A program made the position numbers and the translations under genes. The notes beneath the pieces were generated by a model. It did not search any database and had not been told where the DNA came from. It saw only the letters and a program-made list of their open reading frames with translations. This document shows, piece after piece, positions 27,303-38,821 of a DNA stretch of 64,000 nt (position 1 is its first letter; every line of letters begins with the position of its first letter). The stretch is from Bacillus sp. RO1 (lineage in GTDB: Bacteria; Bacillota; Bacilli; Bacillales; Bacillaceae_I). The stretch is from NCBI RefSeq assembly GCF_012524115.1, contig NZ_JAAZWB010000087.1, positions 230,796 through 294,795 of the forward strand, read 5' to 3'.

Positions 27303-27971
27303 TTACTTTTCGTTATCCACCAACACAATAACCTCTAATTTGTCTGCTGTATTCACTGCAAACACACTGTACACGGTATCTTTTTCAAGCTTTGTTCCAG
27401 AGAGGTCTAGAACTTGTTTTTTATCAGGTGTTCTGATTTCCAAATCGTACGTTCCAGGCTCAAGTTCCTGATATACGGAAATGTCTTTAAAAGAAAGTTC
27501 ACTGAATACTGTATCCCCATCAATTACTCCTACATCCACTTGTGGAGCATCAGGCGATAGGTGACCGACACGCGTGAACGCTTTTCCTTTAGGGGCTTTT
27601 CTAGTATCCTCCACCGCAATCATCTCAAGGTTCGCAAGCTTATTAACAGCTGCTACCGTGTATGCTTTGCCACCTTCTACTTCAAGCTGCTGAGCAATAA
27701 CTGGTTGATCTTTTTTCCCCGCAGGAAAGATCTCTACTTTGTGTGGGCCTGCCGGAAGCATTAAGTAATCTGTAGCGTCTTTAAACTTCGCACCTTCAAC
27801 CGCGACATTTCCATCTACATAGACGTCCACAGCCGGCGCGTCAGGGGATGCATGGAGAATACGGACTTGTGCATCCTCTTTGCTGCCTGTAATCGCATTT
27901 GCAGCAGCCATATTGCTCATTCCACCTAAAACAAACAGCAACACCGTTAAAATACTAAGGAATTTCTTCAT
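27303..27971 (-). CDS. secreted DUF4397 domain protein
   Basis: The protein is 222 residues from the ATG at 27971, which has AAAAGGAGA eight bases upstream; two earlier Mets lack a site. A signal peptide (KKFLSILTVLLFVLGGMSNMAAANA) precedes two DUF4397 repeats. The first has VRILHASPDAPAVDVYVDG and the second VGHLSPDAPQVDVGVIDGD. Each repeat also has a segment like KVEIFPAG or DLEIRTP. The domain resembles a beta-sandwich cell-surface module; no enzyme residues are evident. The gene is monocistronic. Confidence 0.88.
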   Translation of the reverse strand: MKKFLSILTVLLFVLGGMSNMAAANAITGSKEDAQVRILHASPDAPAVDVYVDGNVAVEGAKFKDATDYLMLPAGPHKVEIFPAGKKDQPVIAQQLEVEGGKAYTVAAVNKLANLEMIAVEDTRKAPKGKAFTRVGHLSPDAPQVDVGVIDGDTVFSELSFKDISVYQELEPGTYDLEIRTPDKKQVLDLSGTKLEKDTVYSVFAVNTADKLEVIVLVDNEK

Positions 27972-28114
27972 TTTATATCTCCTTTTCATACTATTTTTGA
28001 ACACATTTGTTAGTATGAAAGGTTCACGTGGAAAATATGTAAAAAAGTAGCAATAAAGTTTGGATGTTCGGTTGTTTTAGCTTATATTTGGTGGAGCTTA
28101 AGGAGAACTAGATC

Positions 28115-28219
28115 GAGTTCGTGCCGAAACAGTGAGAGTTGATGCCAAAATGGGGTAAATTCGTGCCAAAATAATGCGAGTTCGTGCCAAAACCAGCCGA
28201 GTTCGTGCCAAAGTGTTTT
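28115..28219. repeat. 21-bp-period array, core GTTCGTGCCAAAA (5 units), second locus
   Basis: Units begin at 28115, 28136, 28157, 28178 and 28199, exactly 21 bp apart. The core is the same as in the 7427 array, 20.7 kb away, but the 8-nt spacers are different. It is located between the DUF4397 gene start and the P5C dehydrogenase terminator. Confidence 0.92.
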
Positions 28220-28243
28220 CTATGGTACGCCCCACTCCTCCAC

Positions 28244-28283
28244 CAAAAAAAGAAGCTGACACCCAACTAGGCATCAGCTTCCT
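28244..28283 (-). terminator. terminator of the P5C dehydrogenase gene
   Basis: The minus strand has GAAGCTGA and TCAGCTTC, then seven Ts, 14 bp after the stop codon. Confidence 0.88.
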
Positions 28284-28296
28284 TCTATTATAATTA

Positions 28297-29841
28297 TTAC
28301 AACGTTTCAGAAGTTGTTTTTGCTTGCAAGTGAAGCAATAGGTAGTCAGGACCGCCCGCTTTGGAGTCTGTTCCAGACATGTTGAATCCACCGAATGGTT
28401 GGTATCCAACGATTGCACCTGTACATCCACGGTTGAAGTATAGGTTACCTACGTGGAAGTCTTCGCGAGCCTGCTCAATTTTGTCGCGGTTGTTTGTGAT
28501 AACCGCTCCAGTCAAGCCGTATTCTGTGTTGTTGGCAATCTCAAGCGCATGATTGTAGTCTTTTGCTTTTGCAAATGCTACAACCGGTCCGAAGATTTCC
28601 TCTTTCATCAGGCGAGCTTCTGGATCCACGTCAGCAACGATTGTCGGCTGAACGAAGAATCCTTTGGAGTTGTCTCCTTCTCCACCAGCAAGGATGCGTC
28701 CTTCTTCTTTTCCAATTCCAACATATTTCATTACTTTATCAAATGCAGCTTGATCGATAACAGGTCCCATGTAGTGGTTTTCTGTTGGGTCGCCAACTGT
28801 CAATTCTTTTGTTAATTCTACTGCACGGTTTAATACTTGATCATACACATCTTCCACGATTACCGCACGGGAGCACGCAGAACATTTTTGACCGGAGAAA
28901 CCGAATGCAGATTTTACGATGGATTGTGCTGCTAACTCAAGGTCGCCCTCGCTGTCTACCACAATCGTATCTTTTCCACCCATTTCAGCGATAACACGCT
29001 TCAGCCAAATTTGGCCAGGGTTCACTTTAGAAGCACGCTCATAGATTCGTAAACCAACGTCACGAGATCCAGTGAACGAGATGAAGCGAGTGCGTGGGTG
29101 GTCTACTAGGTAGTCCCCTACTTCCGCGCCGCTACCTGGTACGAAGTTAAGTACGCCAGCAGGAAGTCCAGCCTCTTCCATTACTTCTACAAATTTAGCT
29201 GCAACAACCGGAGTTGTAGATGCAGGCTTCAATAGTACTGTGTTACCCGTTACAATCGCCGCTACTGCAGTACCAGCCATGATTGCAAATGGGAAGTTCC
29301 AAGGAGAGATGATGACACCTACACCTAGTGGAATATAGTTATAACGGTTGTATTCGCCAACGCGGCTTTCTAAAGGCATACCGTCTTTTAGTTTAAGCAT
29401 TTGACGCGCATAGTACTCAAGGAAATCAATTGCTTCAGCAGTATCTGCATCTGCTTCATTCCAAGGCTTTCCTGCTTCTTTTGTTAAGAGTGCAGAGAAT
29501 TCGTGCTTACGACGGCGAATGATTGCTGCCGCACGGAACAAGATGTCTGCTCTTACTTCTGGCTTCACTTTACGCCACGTTTTGAACGTTTCGTCTGCAA
29601 CTTGCATCGCCTTCTCAGCCAAGTCACGATCTGCCTTTGACACACGACCAATAACCTCTTCTTTATTTGCAGGGTTCACGGATACGATTTTATCTTCCGT
29701 CGTAACACGCTCTCCACCAATAACTAAGTCGTAATCTTGTCCTAAATAAGAGTCCACTAGTTTCAAGCCTTCAAGATAAGCTTGTTTGTTTTCCTCATTA
29801 GTGAAATCAGTAAATGGTTCATGTTTGTAAGGTAATACCAT
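28297..29841 (-). CDS. rocA: 1-pyrroline-5-carboxylate dehydrogenase (RocA/PruA type)
   Basis: This NAD-dependent aldehyde dehydrogenase oxidises glutamate semialdehyde/P5C to glutamate in proline and arginine breakdown. It is 514 residues from the ATG at 29841, chosen because AAAGGAGGG lies eight bases upstream; an earlier open start adds 16 residues without homology. Key features are [27 protein letters not shown], catalytic Glu in VIAEMGGKD and catalytic Cys in [13 protein letters not shown]. Proline dehydrogenase is not in the window. The gene is monocistronic. Confidence 0.95.
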   Translation of the reverse strand: MVLPYKHEPFTDFTNEENKQAYLEGLKLVDSYLGQDYDLVIGGERVTTEDKIVSVNPANKEEVIGRVSKADRDLAEKAMQVADETFKTWRKVKPEVRADILFRAAAIIRRRKHEFSALLTKEAGKPWNEADADTAEAIDFLEYYARQMLKLKDGMPLESRVGEYNRYNYIPLGVGVIISPWNFPFAIMAGTAVAAIVTGNTVLLKPASTTPVVAAKFVEVMEEAGLPAGVLNFVPGSGAEVGDYLVDHPRTRFISFTGSRDVGLRIYERASKVNPGQIWLKRVIAEMGGKDTIVVDSEGDLELAAQSIVKSAFGFSGQKCSACSRAVIVEDVYDQVLNRAVELTKELTVGDPTENHYMGPVIDQAAFDKVMKYVGIGKEEGRILAGGEGDNSKGFFVQPTIVADVDPEARLMKEEIFGPVVAFAKAKDYNHALEIANNTEYGLTGAVITNNRDKIEQAREDFHVGNLYFNRGCTGAIVGYQPFGGFNMSGTDSKAGGPDYLLLHLQAKTTSETL

Positions 29842-29863
29842 TACATTCGCCCTCCTTTGCATT

Positions 29864-29878
29864 CTAAAGCGCTTGCAT
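29864..29878 (-). promoter_or_regulatory. possible catabolite-responsive element (cre-like)
   Basis: The minus strand reads TGCAAGCGCTTTAG, close to TGWAANCGNTNWCA but off at three positions. It is about 25 bp upstream of the rocA start. A CcpA site here would suit a nitrogen/carbon catabolic gene, but the match is weak. Confidence 0.3.
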
Positions 29879-30010
29879 ACAATTCTCATTCTACCCTATC
29901 ATTACTAGTCTTTCAAATATTGTTTTTATTCTAATCGGAAGAAAAATTTGGAGACGTTGGAATGGTGCATCAGATGTGGGAAGGGTAATTCTTTGAGCAC
30001 TTTTTTGCAA

Positions 30011-30110
30011 AAGTTACAATAATCCTTGAAAAAGTTACAATAACTACAAAAATAGTTACAATAACCATTGAAAAAGTCTCAATAACCACAAAAATGGTTA
30101 CAATCAATCC
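30011..30110. repeat. 21-bp-period array, core GTTACAATAAC (5 units)
   Basis: Units start at 30013, 30034, 30055, 30076 and 30097, exactly 21 bp apart. The core is AAAAAGTTACAATAAC with changes (GTCTCAATAAC in one). The array lies upstream of rocA and beyond the camS terminator. The array at 46070 contains the same core on the opposite strand. Confidence 0.9.
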
Positions 30111-30130
30111 TCGTATCTCCATTCATAGCA

Positions 30131-30165
30131 CAAAAAACCCACTATTCCATAAAGAATAGTAGGTC
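30131..30165 (-). terminator. terminator of the pcrB-pcrA-ligA-camS operon
   Basis: The minus strand has CCTACTATTC and GAATAGTGGG (one G-T pair), followed by six Ts, a few bases past the camS stop. Confidence 0.85.
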
Positions 30166-30173
30166 TCCAATAA

Positions 30174-31325
30174 TTAATAGATATGAACAAACGGTTTTTC
30201 CGAACCTGCATCCCTTACAATCAACGCTTCCTCTCCACTGATGGAAGAAATGGATACTTGTAGATTGATATAATTCGGGAAGTGTTCCACCACTAGTCCA
30301 GTTACATACTGAGTGAAGCCAATCAACTCGGCTTTTCCGTTAAACTCCATATTCACTTCAATGGAAAGCTGTTGGAGTTCCCCATCACGGTAATAGCCTG
30401 TTCCTATCACACCTGTATGATTAGGAAAATAGTCGTCAATATCCAGCTTGAAATTCTCAAATCGTACTGCGTCATCACGATATAATTCGGTAGTATCACT
30501 ATTTGGGAAAAGGTGATATTCTTCGTTTATTTCTTCCCATTTACCAACGGAATTATTTCCTGATGCGACATTTGCTTTTGCGATAAAGCTTCCTGGGACA
30601 ACGGAATTCGCGGGACTTTGTTTATACAATCCAATGATGATTGGAACATTCTCAAGTCCTTCCATGCCACGTACTCTTCTGATAACTTCTTCGCCTATTT
30701 TTTTCCCTTCAGCTTCAAGTTCGTCATCTGGAATCACATATTCCCTCGGATAGCCGCCTTCTTCATCTGTTAAATTATAATAATGGACAGAGTTCAAGGC
30801 AATCCCAATGGAAACCCCGCCTAGTTCCACCTGATCTTCTCCCTTACGGACAAGATAGTTTTGTTCCTGGATATGCGCAAGGTAGATTGGACTTTTTTCG
30901 TTTGTATCTTCCGTATCGACTCCCCGAATCAACGGGGGGTTCAACCCGGTAGTATCCTTATCTTCTGGGTCAACTCGTCCCAGCCAGCTTTTAATCGTAT
31001 CCCTCTTTATATACTGCCCTTCCTGATACAAATAACTGTCTGAAGGAAATACCTCCTGGGCCATTCTCATCAATCCGGTTTCCAATTCTTCCACATCGAC
31101 CCGGCTGTTTAGGCGCGGGGCGATTTGGCCGCGGGTTTCCCCTGGCTTGTAAGGAAGGATTGTTTGATAATAGTCATCTGATATTTTATATCTAGGAACA
31201 ATAGCTTGTTCCGTGTTTTCCTGCTGCGCTGGATCTTGTACCACTTCTTCCTGCTTCTCGAAGCCTGGCACACATCCGGTGGCAAAAAGAGAAACAACAA
31301 GGAGCAACGACAAAAACCTTTTCAC
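30174..31325 (-). CDS. camS: CamS family sex pheromone-type lipoprotein
   Basis: The protein is 383 residues from GTG at 31325. I prefer this over the GTG nine bases upstream because AAGAGGTG then lies at a normal distance and the protein starts VKRFLSLLLVVSLFATGC. Lipobox FATGC (Cys about 18) shows it is a surface lipoprotein. CamS proteins are lipoproteins whose signal peptides can yield pheromone peptides in related Firmicutes; the role of the folded part is unknown. It is last in the pcrB-pcrA-ligA-camS operon, 12 bp from ligA, the conserved bacillary arrangement. Confidence 0.92.
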   Translation of the reverse strand: MKRFLSLLLVVSLFATGCVPGFEKQEEVVQDPAQQENTEQAIVPRYKISDDYYQTILPYKPGETRGQIAPRLNSRVDVEELETGLMRMAQEVFPSDSYLYQEGQYIKRDTIKSWLGRVDPEDKDTTGLNPPLIRGVDTEDTNEKSPIYLAHIQEQNYLVRKGEDQVELGGVSIGIALNSVHYYNLTDEEGGYPREYVIPDDELEAEGKKIGEEVIRRVRGMEGLENVPIIIGLYKQSPANSVVPGSFIAKANVASGNNSVGKWEEINEEYHLFPNSDTTELYRDDAVRFENFKLDIDDYFPNHTGVIGTGYYRDGELQQLSIEVNMEFNGKAELIGFTQYVTGLVVEHFPNYINLQVSISSISGEEALIVRDAGSEKPFVHIY

Positions 31326-31337
31326 TTCCAACACCTC

Positions 31338-33359
<2,022 letters not shown>

Positions 33360-33378
33360 CTAATTTGGCGGTTATCAT

Positions 33379-35685
33379 CTATTGTTGAACCTTCGTCACA
33401 GGGGCAAATTTTGCTAATAGGCGTTTGATTCCTGTTGGGCTTGGGAATGCGATATCGAGTTCCTTGCTGTCTCCATCACCCTTTACGCTGACAACAGTGC
33501 CGACTCCCCATTTTTTATGTTCTGCTTTGTCTCCTACCATCCAGTCCAAGCTTTCTCCACCCGTTGCAGTAAGCCCTCGGGATGGTGCGGTGGTACGACG
33601 TGCGGTTTGCGAAGCTGGAGTTGCAGCTCTTCCTCTACCTGCTACTGATCCCCCACCAAACGGGGAAGTAGAACCGCCTCCAAAACTTGACCCGCGGCCA
33701 CCAAATGGCGTTGGACGGGATGAAGCTTCTTTGTTTTCTTCGCTTTCTAGTAACTCTTCCGGAATTTCTTTTATAAAACGAGAAGGTGGATTAATGTTTG
33801 TACGACCAAATAACGTACGCATCTGGGCGTTCGTGATAAACAATTGCTGCTCGGCACGCGTAATTCCAACGTAAGCCAGGCGGCGTTCCTCTTCCATTTC
33901 CGCTTCTTCAAACAGTGAACGGCTGTGAGGGAATACCCCTTCCTCCATTCCAATCAGGAATACAACCGGGAACTCAAGTCCTTTTGCAGCATGAAGTGTC
34001 ATTAAAATAACACCTTCCTGCTGGGCTGGATCTTCCTCGTCCAATTTATCAATATCAGCAACAAGCGCAAGGTCTGTAAGGAAGGCAACCAAGCTCTTAT
34101 CATCATATTTTTCTTCAAAGTTCTTCGTAACAGATAGAAACTCATCGATGTTTTCCAGTCTGCTTTGGGATTCAATCGTTTTGTCGGCTTTCAGCATTTC
34201 ACGATAGCCTGACTTTTCAAGAACCTCTTCCACAAGTTCCGTTACAGAGATATACTCTTGCATTTGTACATAGCCTTCAATCAGCGCGCGGAACTCTTTC
34301 AATTGAGAAGTAGCTCTTCCGCTGACGCCAATCAGGTCCACTTCTCCCAGCGCCGTGTATATGGAAATATCATGCTGTGCCGCGTAATTGGCGATCTTAT
34401 CAACGGTTGTTGCCCCGATGCCACGTTTTGGTACATTCACAATTCGCTGCAAGCTGATGTCGTCGTCTGGATTGGCAATAAGGCGAAGATACGCCAAGAT
34501 ATCCTTGATTTCTTTTCTGTCGTAGAACTTGGTCCCGCCGACAATCGTGTAGTTGATATTAGACATGAGGAGCATTTCCTCCATCACACGGGATTGGGCG
34601 TTTGTACGGTAAAGAATCGCAAAGTCACCAAGCGTGCGTGTTGGGTCCTGTCGCATTAGTTCACGCATTTTGCCTACTACAAACTGTGCTTCCGATTTCT
34701 CCGAATCCGCTTGGTAATGGATGATTTTTTGTCCTTCGTCGTTTTCCGTCCAAAGGTTCTTCTTTTTACGGCCGATATTGTTTTCTATCACTCTGTTTGC
34801 CGCTTCTAGAATACGTTTGGTAGAGCGATAATTTTGCTCAAGGAGCACGACTTCTGCGTTTGGATAGTCTTTTTCAAAAGAAAGGATATTGGCGATATCC
34901 GCTCCACGCCAGCGATAGATGGACTGATCAGAATCCCCTACCACACAAAGGTTTTTCAGGCGATCAGCCAAAAGGTTTACCAACGTATATTGCGCTCTGT
35001 TCGTATCCTGATACTCGTCAACGTGGATATACTGGAACTTGCGTTGATAGTATTCAAGCACTTCCGGTACACGTTTAAAGAGATGGATGGTCGTCATGAT
35101 TAGATCATCAAAATCCAGTGCCTGGTTCTTTTTCAGCCTCTTTTGGTAGTCGGTATAGATTTCCGCTACTTGCTGCTCATAAGGACCGAGTGGCTGTTTG
35201 GCATATTGTTCTGGATTCATCAGTTCATTTTTGGCAGAGCTGATGGTACCAAGGATGGTTCTTGGTTCAAACTTTTTCGGATCGATATTGCGGTCCTTTA
35301 AAATATTCTTGATAACAGATAGCTGGTCGGTCGTATCAAGAATGGTAAAATTGCGGTTAATTCCGATGCGGTCAATGTCACGGCGCAGGATTCGCACGCA
35401 CATGGAGTGGAATGTGGAGATCCAGATGTCTTCTGCAGCCGGTCCTAGCAGCTTTTCCACACGCTCTTTCATTTCGCGCGCCGCTTTGTTTGTAAAGGTA
35501 ATCGCAAGGATATTCCAAGGCGCAACCTGTTTTTCGGCCATCAGGTAGGCGATTCGATGCGTCAACACCTTCGTTTTTCCACTTCCCGCTCCGGCCATGA
35601 TGAGTAAGGGTCCGTCCGTTTTTTTCACGGCTTCTTTTTGCATGGGGTTCAGTCCTTCAAGAAGCCTCTGACTTAAATATTGCAT
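33379..35685 (-). CDS. pcrA: ATP-dependent DNA helicase PcrA (UvrD family)
   Basis: PcrA unwinds DNA 3' to 5' in repair, rolling-circle replication and removal of RecA filaments. At 768 residues it is slightly longer than usual. Walker A is [12 protein letters not shown] near residue 33, motif II is HVDEYQDTN, motif [17 protein letters not shown], and QNYRSTKRI and [18 protein letters not shown] are motifs IV-V. The C-terminal Gly/Ser/Thr-rich linker (about 655-705, [19 protein letters not shown]) is followed by the Tudor-like tail [13 protein letters not shown]. It is essential in many Firmicutes. Confidence 0.98.
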   Translation of the reverse strand: MQYLSQRLLEGLNPMQKEAVKKTDGPLLIMAGAGSGKTKVLTHRIAYLMAEKQVAPWNILAITFTNKAAREMKERVEKLLGPAAEDIWISTFHSMCVRILRRDIDRIGINRNFTILDTTDQLSVIKNILKDRNIDPKKFEPRTILGTISSAKNELMNPEQYAKQPLGPYEQQVAEIYTDYQKRLKKNQALDFDDLIMTTIHLFKRVPEVLEYYQRKFQYIHVDEYQDTNRAQYTLVNLLADRLKNLCVVGDSDQSIYRWRGADIANILSFEKDYPNAEVVLLEQNYRSTKRILEAANRVIENNIGRKKKNLWTENDEGQKIIHYQADSEKSEAQFVVGKMRELMRQDPTRTLGDFAILYRTNAQSRVMEEMLLMSNINYTIVGGTKFYDRKEIKDILAYLRLIANPDDDISLQRIVNVPKRGIGATTVDKIANYAAQHDISIYTALGEVDLIGVSGRATSQLKEFRALIEGYVQMQEYISVTELVEEVLEKSGYREMLKADKTIESQSRLENIDEFLSVTKNFEEKYDDKSLVAFLTDLALVADIDKLDEEDPAQQEGVILMTLHAAKGLEFPVVFLIGMEEGVFPHSRSLFEEAEMEEERRLAYVGITRAEQQLFITNAQMRTLFGRTNINPPSRFIKEIPEELLESEENKEASSRPTPFGGRGSSFGGGSTSPFGGGSVAGRGRAATPASQTARRTTAPSRGLTATGGESLDWMVGDKAEHKKWGVGTVVSVKGDGDSKELDIAFPSPTGIKRLLAKFAPVTKVQQ

Positions 35686-35780
35686 ATTTTTTCACCGTCC
35701 CAACAAACATATGTTCTTATTTTCTATCATACTAAAATGTGTAGTGAATTACTATTAATTTTAGAATCTTTGCATCCACC

Positions 35781-35906
35781 GCTGTTGATCTCCGCAAATG
35801 GCTTCGCTTTCCTAGGGGCTGACGTGAGCCTCCTCACAACGCTTCAGGGGTCTCAACCTACCGCTATCTGCCTTAGGAGTCTTCGCCCTGTGCTCCAATC
35901 AACAGC
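35781..35906. repeat. dispersed ~130-bp intergenic element, copy B (complete ends)
   Basis: The element starts GCTGTTGATCTCCGCAAATG and ends CTCCAATCAACAGC. Its ends are a perfect 9-bp inverted repeat GCTGTTGAT / ATCAACAGC. It contains GCTTCGCTTTCC, GGGGCTGACG, TGAGCCTCCTC, GGGGTCTCAACCTACCGC and GGAGTCT. It lies between pcrB and pcrA inside the operon. Confidence 0.88.
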
Positions 35907-35914
35907 TAGGATTA

Positions 35915-36607
35915 CTATATATTTTTCACAGCCTCAACTGTTTTTAGTGCTTCTTTTAAGTTATCATACACGGCGTTTCCTACTACGACGGTATCGGCGT
36001 ATGCAGCCATTTCTTTAGCGCGTTCTGCTGTGGAGATGCCGCCTCCGTAAAATAGTTGCGTTTTTTCGAGAGTTTGTTTGGCCGCTTGGACCATTTCCAC
36101 GTCCCCGTACGTACCACTATATTCTAAGTAAAAGATAGGCAGATTAAACATTTTCTCTGCTAGTCTTGCATAAGCGATGACATCTTCTTTGTCGAGATCT
36201 GTTTTGGCTTCCGTTAACCTGGCAGCCTTACAGTCGGCATTCAGGATACAGTACCCTTCTGCCACGATCTCCTCCCAGTTCATGATGTCGCCGTACTCTT
36301 TCAGTGCCTCTATATGAAGGTCCGTGACCCATTCTGTCTTTCTGCTGTTCAACACACTAGGGATAAAATAAAAATCAAATCCCGGTGTGACCGATTCTAT
36401 GGTGGAAACCTCCAATGCACATGGCAACGAATATCTTCTCACCCTGCTCATCAGGCTCAGCACATTGTCGAGTGTGACTCCGTCCGTACCGCCGACTAAA
36501 ATTGCATCGGTACCGGATTCGCACACAAGCTCTAAATCTTCGTCCGATATCTCTTTATTTGGATCCAATTTAAAAACGTGCTTCCACTCACGTATTTCCA
36601 TTAACAC
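35915..36607 (-). CDS. pcrB: heptaprenylglyceryl phosphate synthase (PcrB)
   Basis: This TIM-barrel prenyltransferase joins heptaprenyl diphosphate to sn-glycerol 1-phosphate. At 230 residues from GTG it has the family hallmarks [57 protein letters not shown] and [11 protein letters not shown]. An ATG two codons later is an alternative start. The upstream GGGGGA site favours the GTG. It is the first gene of the pcrB-pcrA-ligA-camS operon, in the gene order of B. subtilis. Confidence 0.95.
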   Translation of the reverse strand: MLMEIREWKHVFKLDPNKEISDEDLELVCESGTDAILVGGTDGVTLDNVLSLMSRVRRYSLPCALEVSTIESVTPGFDFYFIPSVLNSRKTEWVTDLHIEALKEYGDIMNWEEIVAEGYCILNADCKAARLTEAKTDLDKEDVIAYARLAEKMFNLPIFYLEYSGTYGDVEMVQAAKQTLEKTQLFYGGGISTAERAKEMAAYADTVVVGNAVYDNLKEALKTVEAVKNI

Positions 36608-36875
36608 TGCAAACGTCCCCCATTCTAATTTTCCATTCCCCTATTATAGCAAAATCCCAGCTAATACGAAAAAGAGAAACGGAGATTGTGGACTGGAAGT
36701 TACGACCTATTTAGGTTGCCCAAAAGTTTTTTTCCTTTGTGCTGTTATTTGTTATGCGTAGCGGGGAATTACATAACTAACATCTTTAGTCGCACTTAGG
36801 AAAATAGTTGTTTTTTAATAGATGGATGCATATCGAAGTCGCTTCAAAATATGATGTGATAAGGAGGTGTCCAAC

Positions 36876-37037
36876 ATGCCTATGCGGCTATGGTTTGTTA
36901 TTGGCTTCGCTATTCTTTTGGTGTTTGGTGCTCTTGTGGACCACTTTGGAAAAAAAAGAAGGAGATCGGCTCACTCTGCTTCGCACTCTCAATCAGTCGA
37001 TCAAGTAAAACCAAACCAGGATACGTTTTTTAGGTGA
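36876..37037 (+). CDS. small single-helix membrane protein, hypothetical
   Basis: This 53-residue open frame starts at ATG 36876, six bases after the perfect binding site AAGGAGGTG. It starts MPMRLWFVIGFAILLVFGAL, one helix, then a basic patch GKKRRR and a polar Ser/Gln tail. The strong binding site and the helix-plus-positive-charge layout argue that it is translated, with the tail inside. I do not recognise a family and it has no operon partner. Confidence 0.6.
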   Translation: MPMRLWFVIGFAILLVFGALVDHFGKKRRRSAHSASHSQSVDQVKPNQDTFFR

Positions 37038-37150
37038 TGCACGGTTTGTTAAGGGACTTTGCTTTTGGGTGGAACCGCTTCTTAATAAGAGGCGGTTATT
37101 TGTTGTTTGATCAGTGGAGAGTGTAGTTTATATTTATAATGATTTTTCAT

Positions 37151-37330
37151 ACCGTTCTGGCGTATGGAACCTTTCTATTAGACTTTTCATGCGGGTTTCC
37201 TCACCGTTCGGGCGTATAGAACCGTTCTTTTAGACTTTTTATGCGGATTTCCTCACTGTTCGGGCGTATAGAACTCCCCTATTAGACTTTTCATCGAGTC
37301 TTCTCAACCATTCGGGCATATAGAATGGTG
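37151..37330. repeat. 52-bp tandem repeat, second family (3.5 units)
   Basis: Units start ACCGTTCTGG/ACCGTTCGGG/ACTGTTCGGG/ACCATTCGGG at 37151, 37203, 37255 and 37307, exactly 52 bp apart. The last is partial. Common parts are GCGTATAGAAC and TTTTAGACTTTTTATGCGGATTTCCTC. The sequence is unrelated to the 52-bp array at 3941, but the period is identical. It lies between the small membrane protein and the yerC terminator. Confidence 0.88.
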
Positions 37331-37338
37331 GCCAATCC

Positions 37339-37378
37339 AAAAAAGTGGCCCGCTGCAATCCAGCGCAGCGGGCCACCT
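37339..37378 (-). terminator. terminator of yerABC
   Basis: The minus strand has GGTGGCCCGCTGCG and TGCAGCGGGCCACT, a long GC-rich stem, followed by six Ts, just past yerC. Confidence 0.9.
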
Positions 37379-37387
37379 TAAAACTCT

Positions 37388-37696
37388 TTACACTTCTTCT
37401 GTCTTTTCTTCTGCAATACGCTCCAATGCCATCTCGTAAGCATCGTTACCGTAATTCAAGCAACGCTTCACACGGGAGATGGTCGCCGTACTTGCACCAG
37501 TTTCTGTCTCGATTTTATGATACGTGAAACCTTCTCTCAGCATTCTTGCCACTTCTAGGCGCTGGGCTAAAGATTGAATTTCATTGATGGTACAGAGGTC
37601 ATCGAAAAATCGATAGCACTCTTCCATGTCTTTTAAAGAAAGAATAGATTCAAAAAGTTGATCCAGTTCTTTTCCGCGTAGTTTATTGATTTGCAT
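37388..37696 (-). CDS. yerC: YerC/YecD family TrpR-like DNA-binding protein
   Basis: This 102-residue all-helical protein has LRGKELDQLFESILSLKDMEE at the start and a helix-turn-helix typical of TrpR-like repressors: LAQRLEVARMLREGFTYHKIETETGASTATISRVKRCLN. It probably binds DNA. The ligand and target are not known from the sequence. It ends the yerA-yerB-yerC operon, the gene order of B. subtilis. Confidence 0.92.
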   Translation of the reverse strand: MQINKLRGKELDQLFESILSLKDMEECYRFFDDLCTINEIQSLAQRLEVARMLREGFTYHKIETETGASTATISRVKRCLNYGNDAYEMALERIAEEKTEEV

Positions 37697-37723
37697 GTTT
37701 TATTTCTCCTTTGCTTATTAAGA

Positions 37724-38776
37724 CTAGTATATGACCTTATTTAAATCTGGAATAATCTGAATCCACGTTTTACCCGGGACAAGTGGAACCTGTTCCCCGT
37801 TTTTGTAGGGAAGGATCTTGCCGTCCACCGATTTCCATTCCACATCGAAACGCTCTCCATGTTGGATGAGCACCCCGTTGCCGCCTGAGGTTATATCGAT
37901 GTCCCGTCTACCTTGTTTATCTACCACAAGATGAGCCGCTTCTACAAGGAACACATTATGTGCAATAATCTCTTCCTTTGTTTCAAGGTCTGTGTGTTTC
38001 ACGCCGCCGCTATAACGGACGTATGCTTTTCTCTCAGCATCATATCTATATTCAACATGTGTTGCCTGCCTGGATGAGTATTCGATTTTCACTTGCTCTA
38101 AAGCGGTGGCTTCATGAGGATTGATTTGCCCTTTTTTCAAAAATGTAAAAGATGCGACCTCCGCTTGTGTCTCATAATTTAGCTGCTCTGCGCCTTTTTG
38201 GATATTTTCAGAGCTGATGTATGAATTATGCGGCGCCTTCCGGAAACTTGCTCGTTTAAAAAGTGTTCCGTCATAGGTCAGACCGTTTATTCCATCTACC
38301 TCTCCTGCTTGTATCTTCTCTTTGGCACCAGGACTCCAACCATGAAATACATACAAGGCGTCATAGGCTTTTGCCAGGTCTACAAAATAGGCTCTTGAAC
38401 TTCTGACAGGACCGACTGTTTCAGGCATTTCACTGTGAAATATGGCAAGGAGCCTGGTAATGTCGCCTTCTGCCAGCACTTCATAAACAACATCGGCCTT
38501 ATGCAAACCAGACTGTGGTCTAGCTTTTATATCATTATTCACCATTACCGCAACCGGACGGGCATCTACTTTCTCCTCCACCATTTCTCCAGTTAACGGT
38601 GCTTGCTCCGTCAGTTCAGATACCTCTGTCGCGACTTGTTCTTCCTCTTCTATCGCTACTTCTGTAGTCTCTTCACTTTGCTCTTGACTAGTTTCAACGT
38701 TTTTTTTATCGTTGGATTGACAGCCTGCCAACATCAGCATAAGACTTGCCAATACCAACATCTTATTCCTACTCAT
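37724..38776 (-). CDS. yerB: DUF3048 family lipoprotein (YerB)
   Basis: This 350-residue lipoprotein has lipobox LMLAGC at residues 14-19, then a Glu/Gln-rich linker (about 25-60). The DUF3048 domains follow: RPVAVMVNNDIKARPQSGL, KADVVYEVLAEGDITRLLAIFH and PVRSSRAYFVDLAKAYDALYVFHGWSPGAK. It is anchored outside the membrane; function unknown. The linker suggests it reaches into the wall. It sits between yerA and yerC. Confidence 0.9.
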   Translation of the reverse strand: MSRNKMLVLASLMLMLAGCQSNDKKNVETSQEQSEETTEVAIEEEEQVATEVSELTEQAPLTGEMVEEKVDARPVAVMVNNDIKARPQSGLHKADVVYEVLAEGDITRLLAIFHSEMPETVGPVRSSRAYFVDLAKAYDALYVFHGWSPGAKEKIQAGEVDGINGLTYDGTLFKRASFRKAPHNSYISSENIQKGAEQLNYETQAEVASFTFLKKGQINPHEATALEQVKIEYSSRQATHVEYRYDAERKAYVRYSGGVKHTDLETKEEIIAHNVFLVEAAHLVVDKQGRRDIDITSGGNGVLIQHGERFDVEWKSVDGKILPYKNGEQVPLVPGKTWIQIIPDLNKVIY

Positions 38777-38821
38777 CCTAACATAAACACAACCTTTAGT
38801 AATTTTACATACTTTTATATT

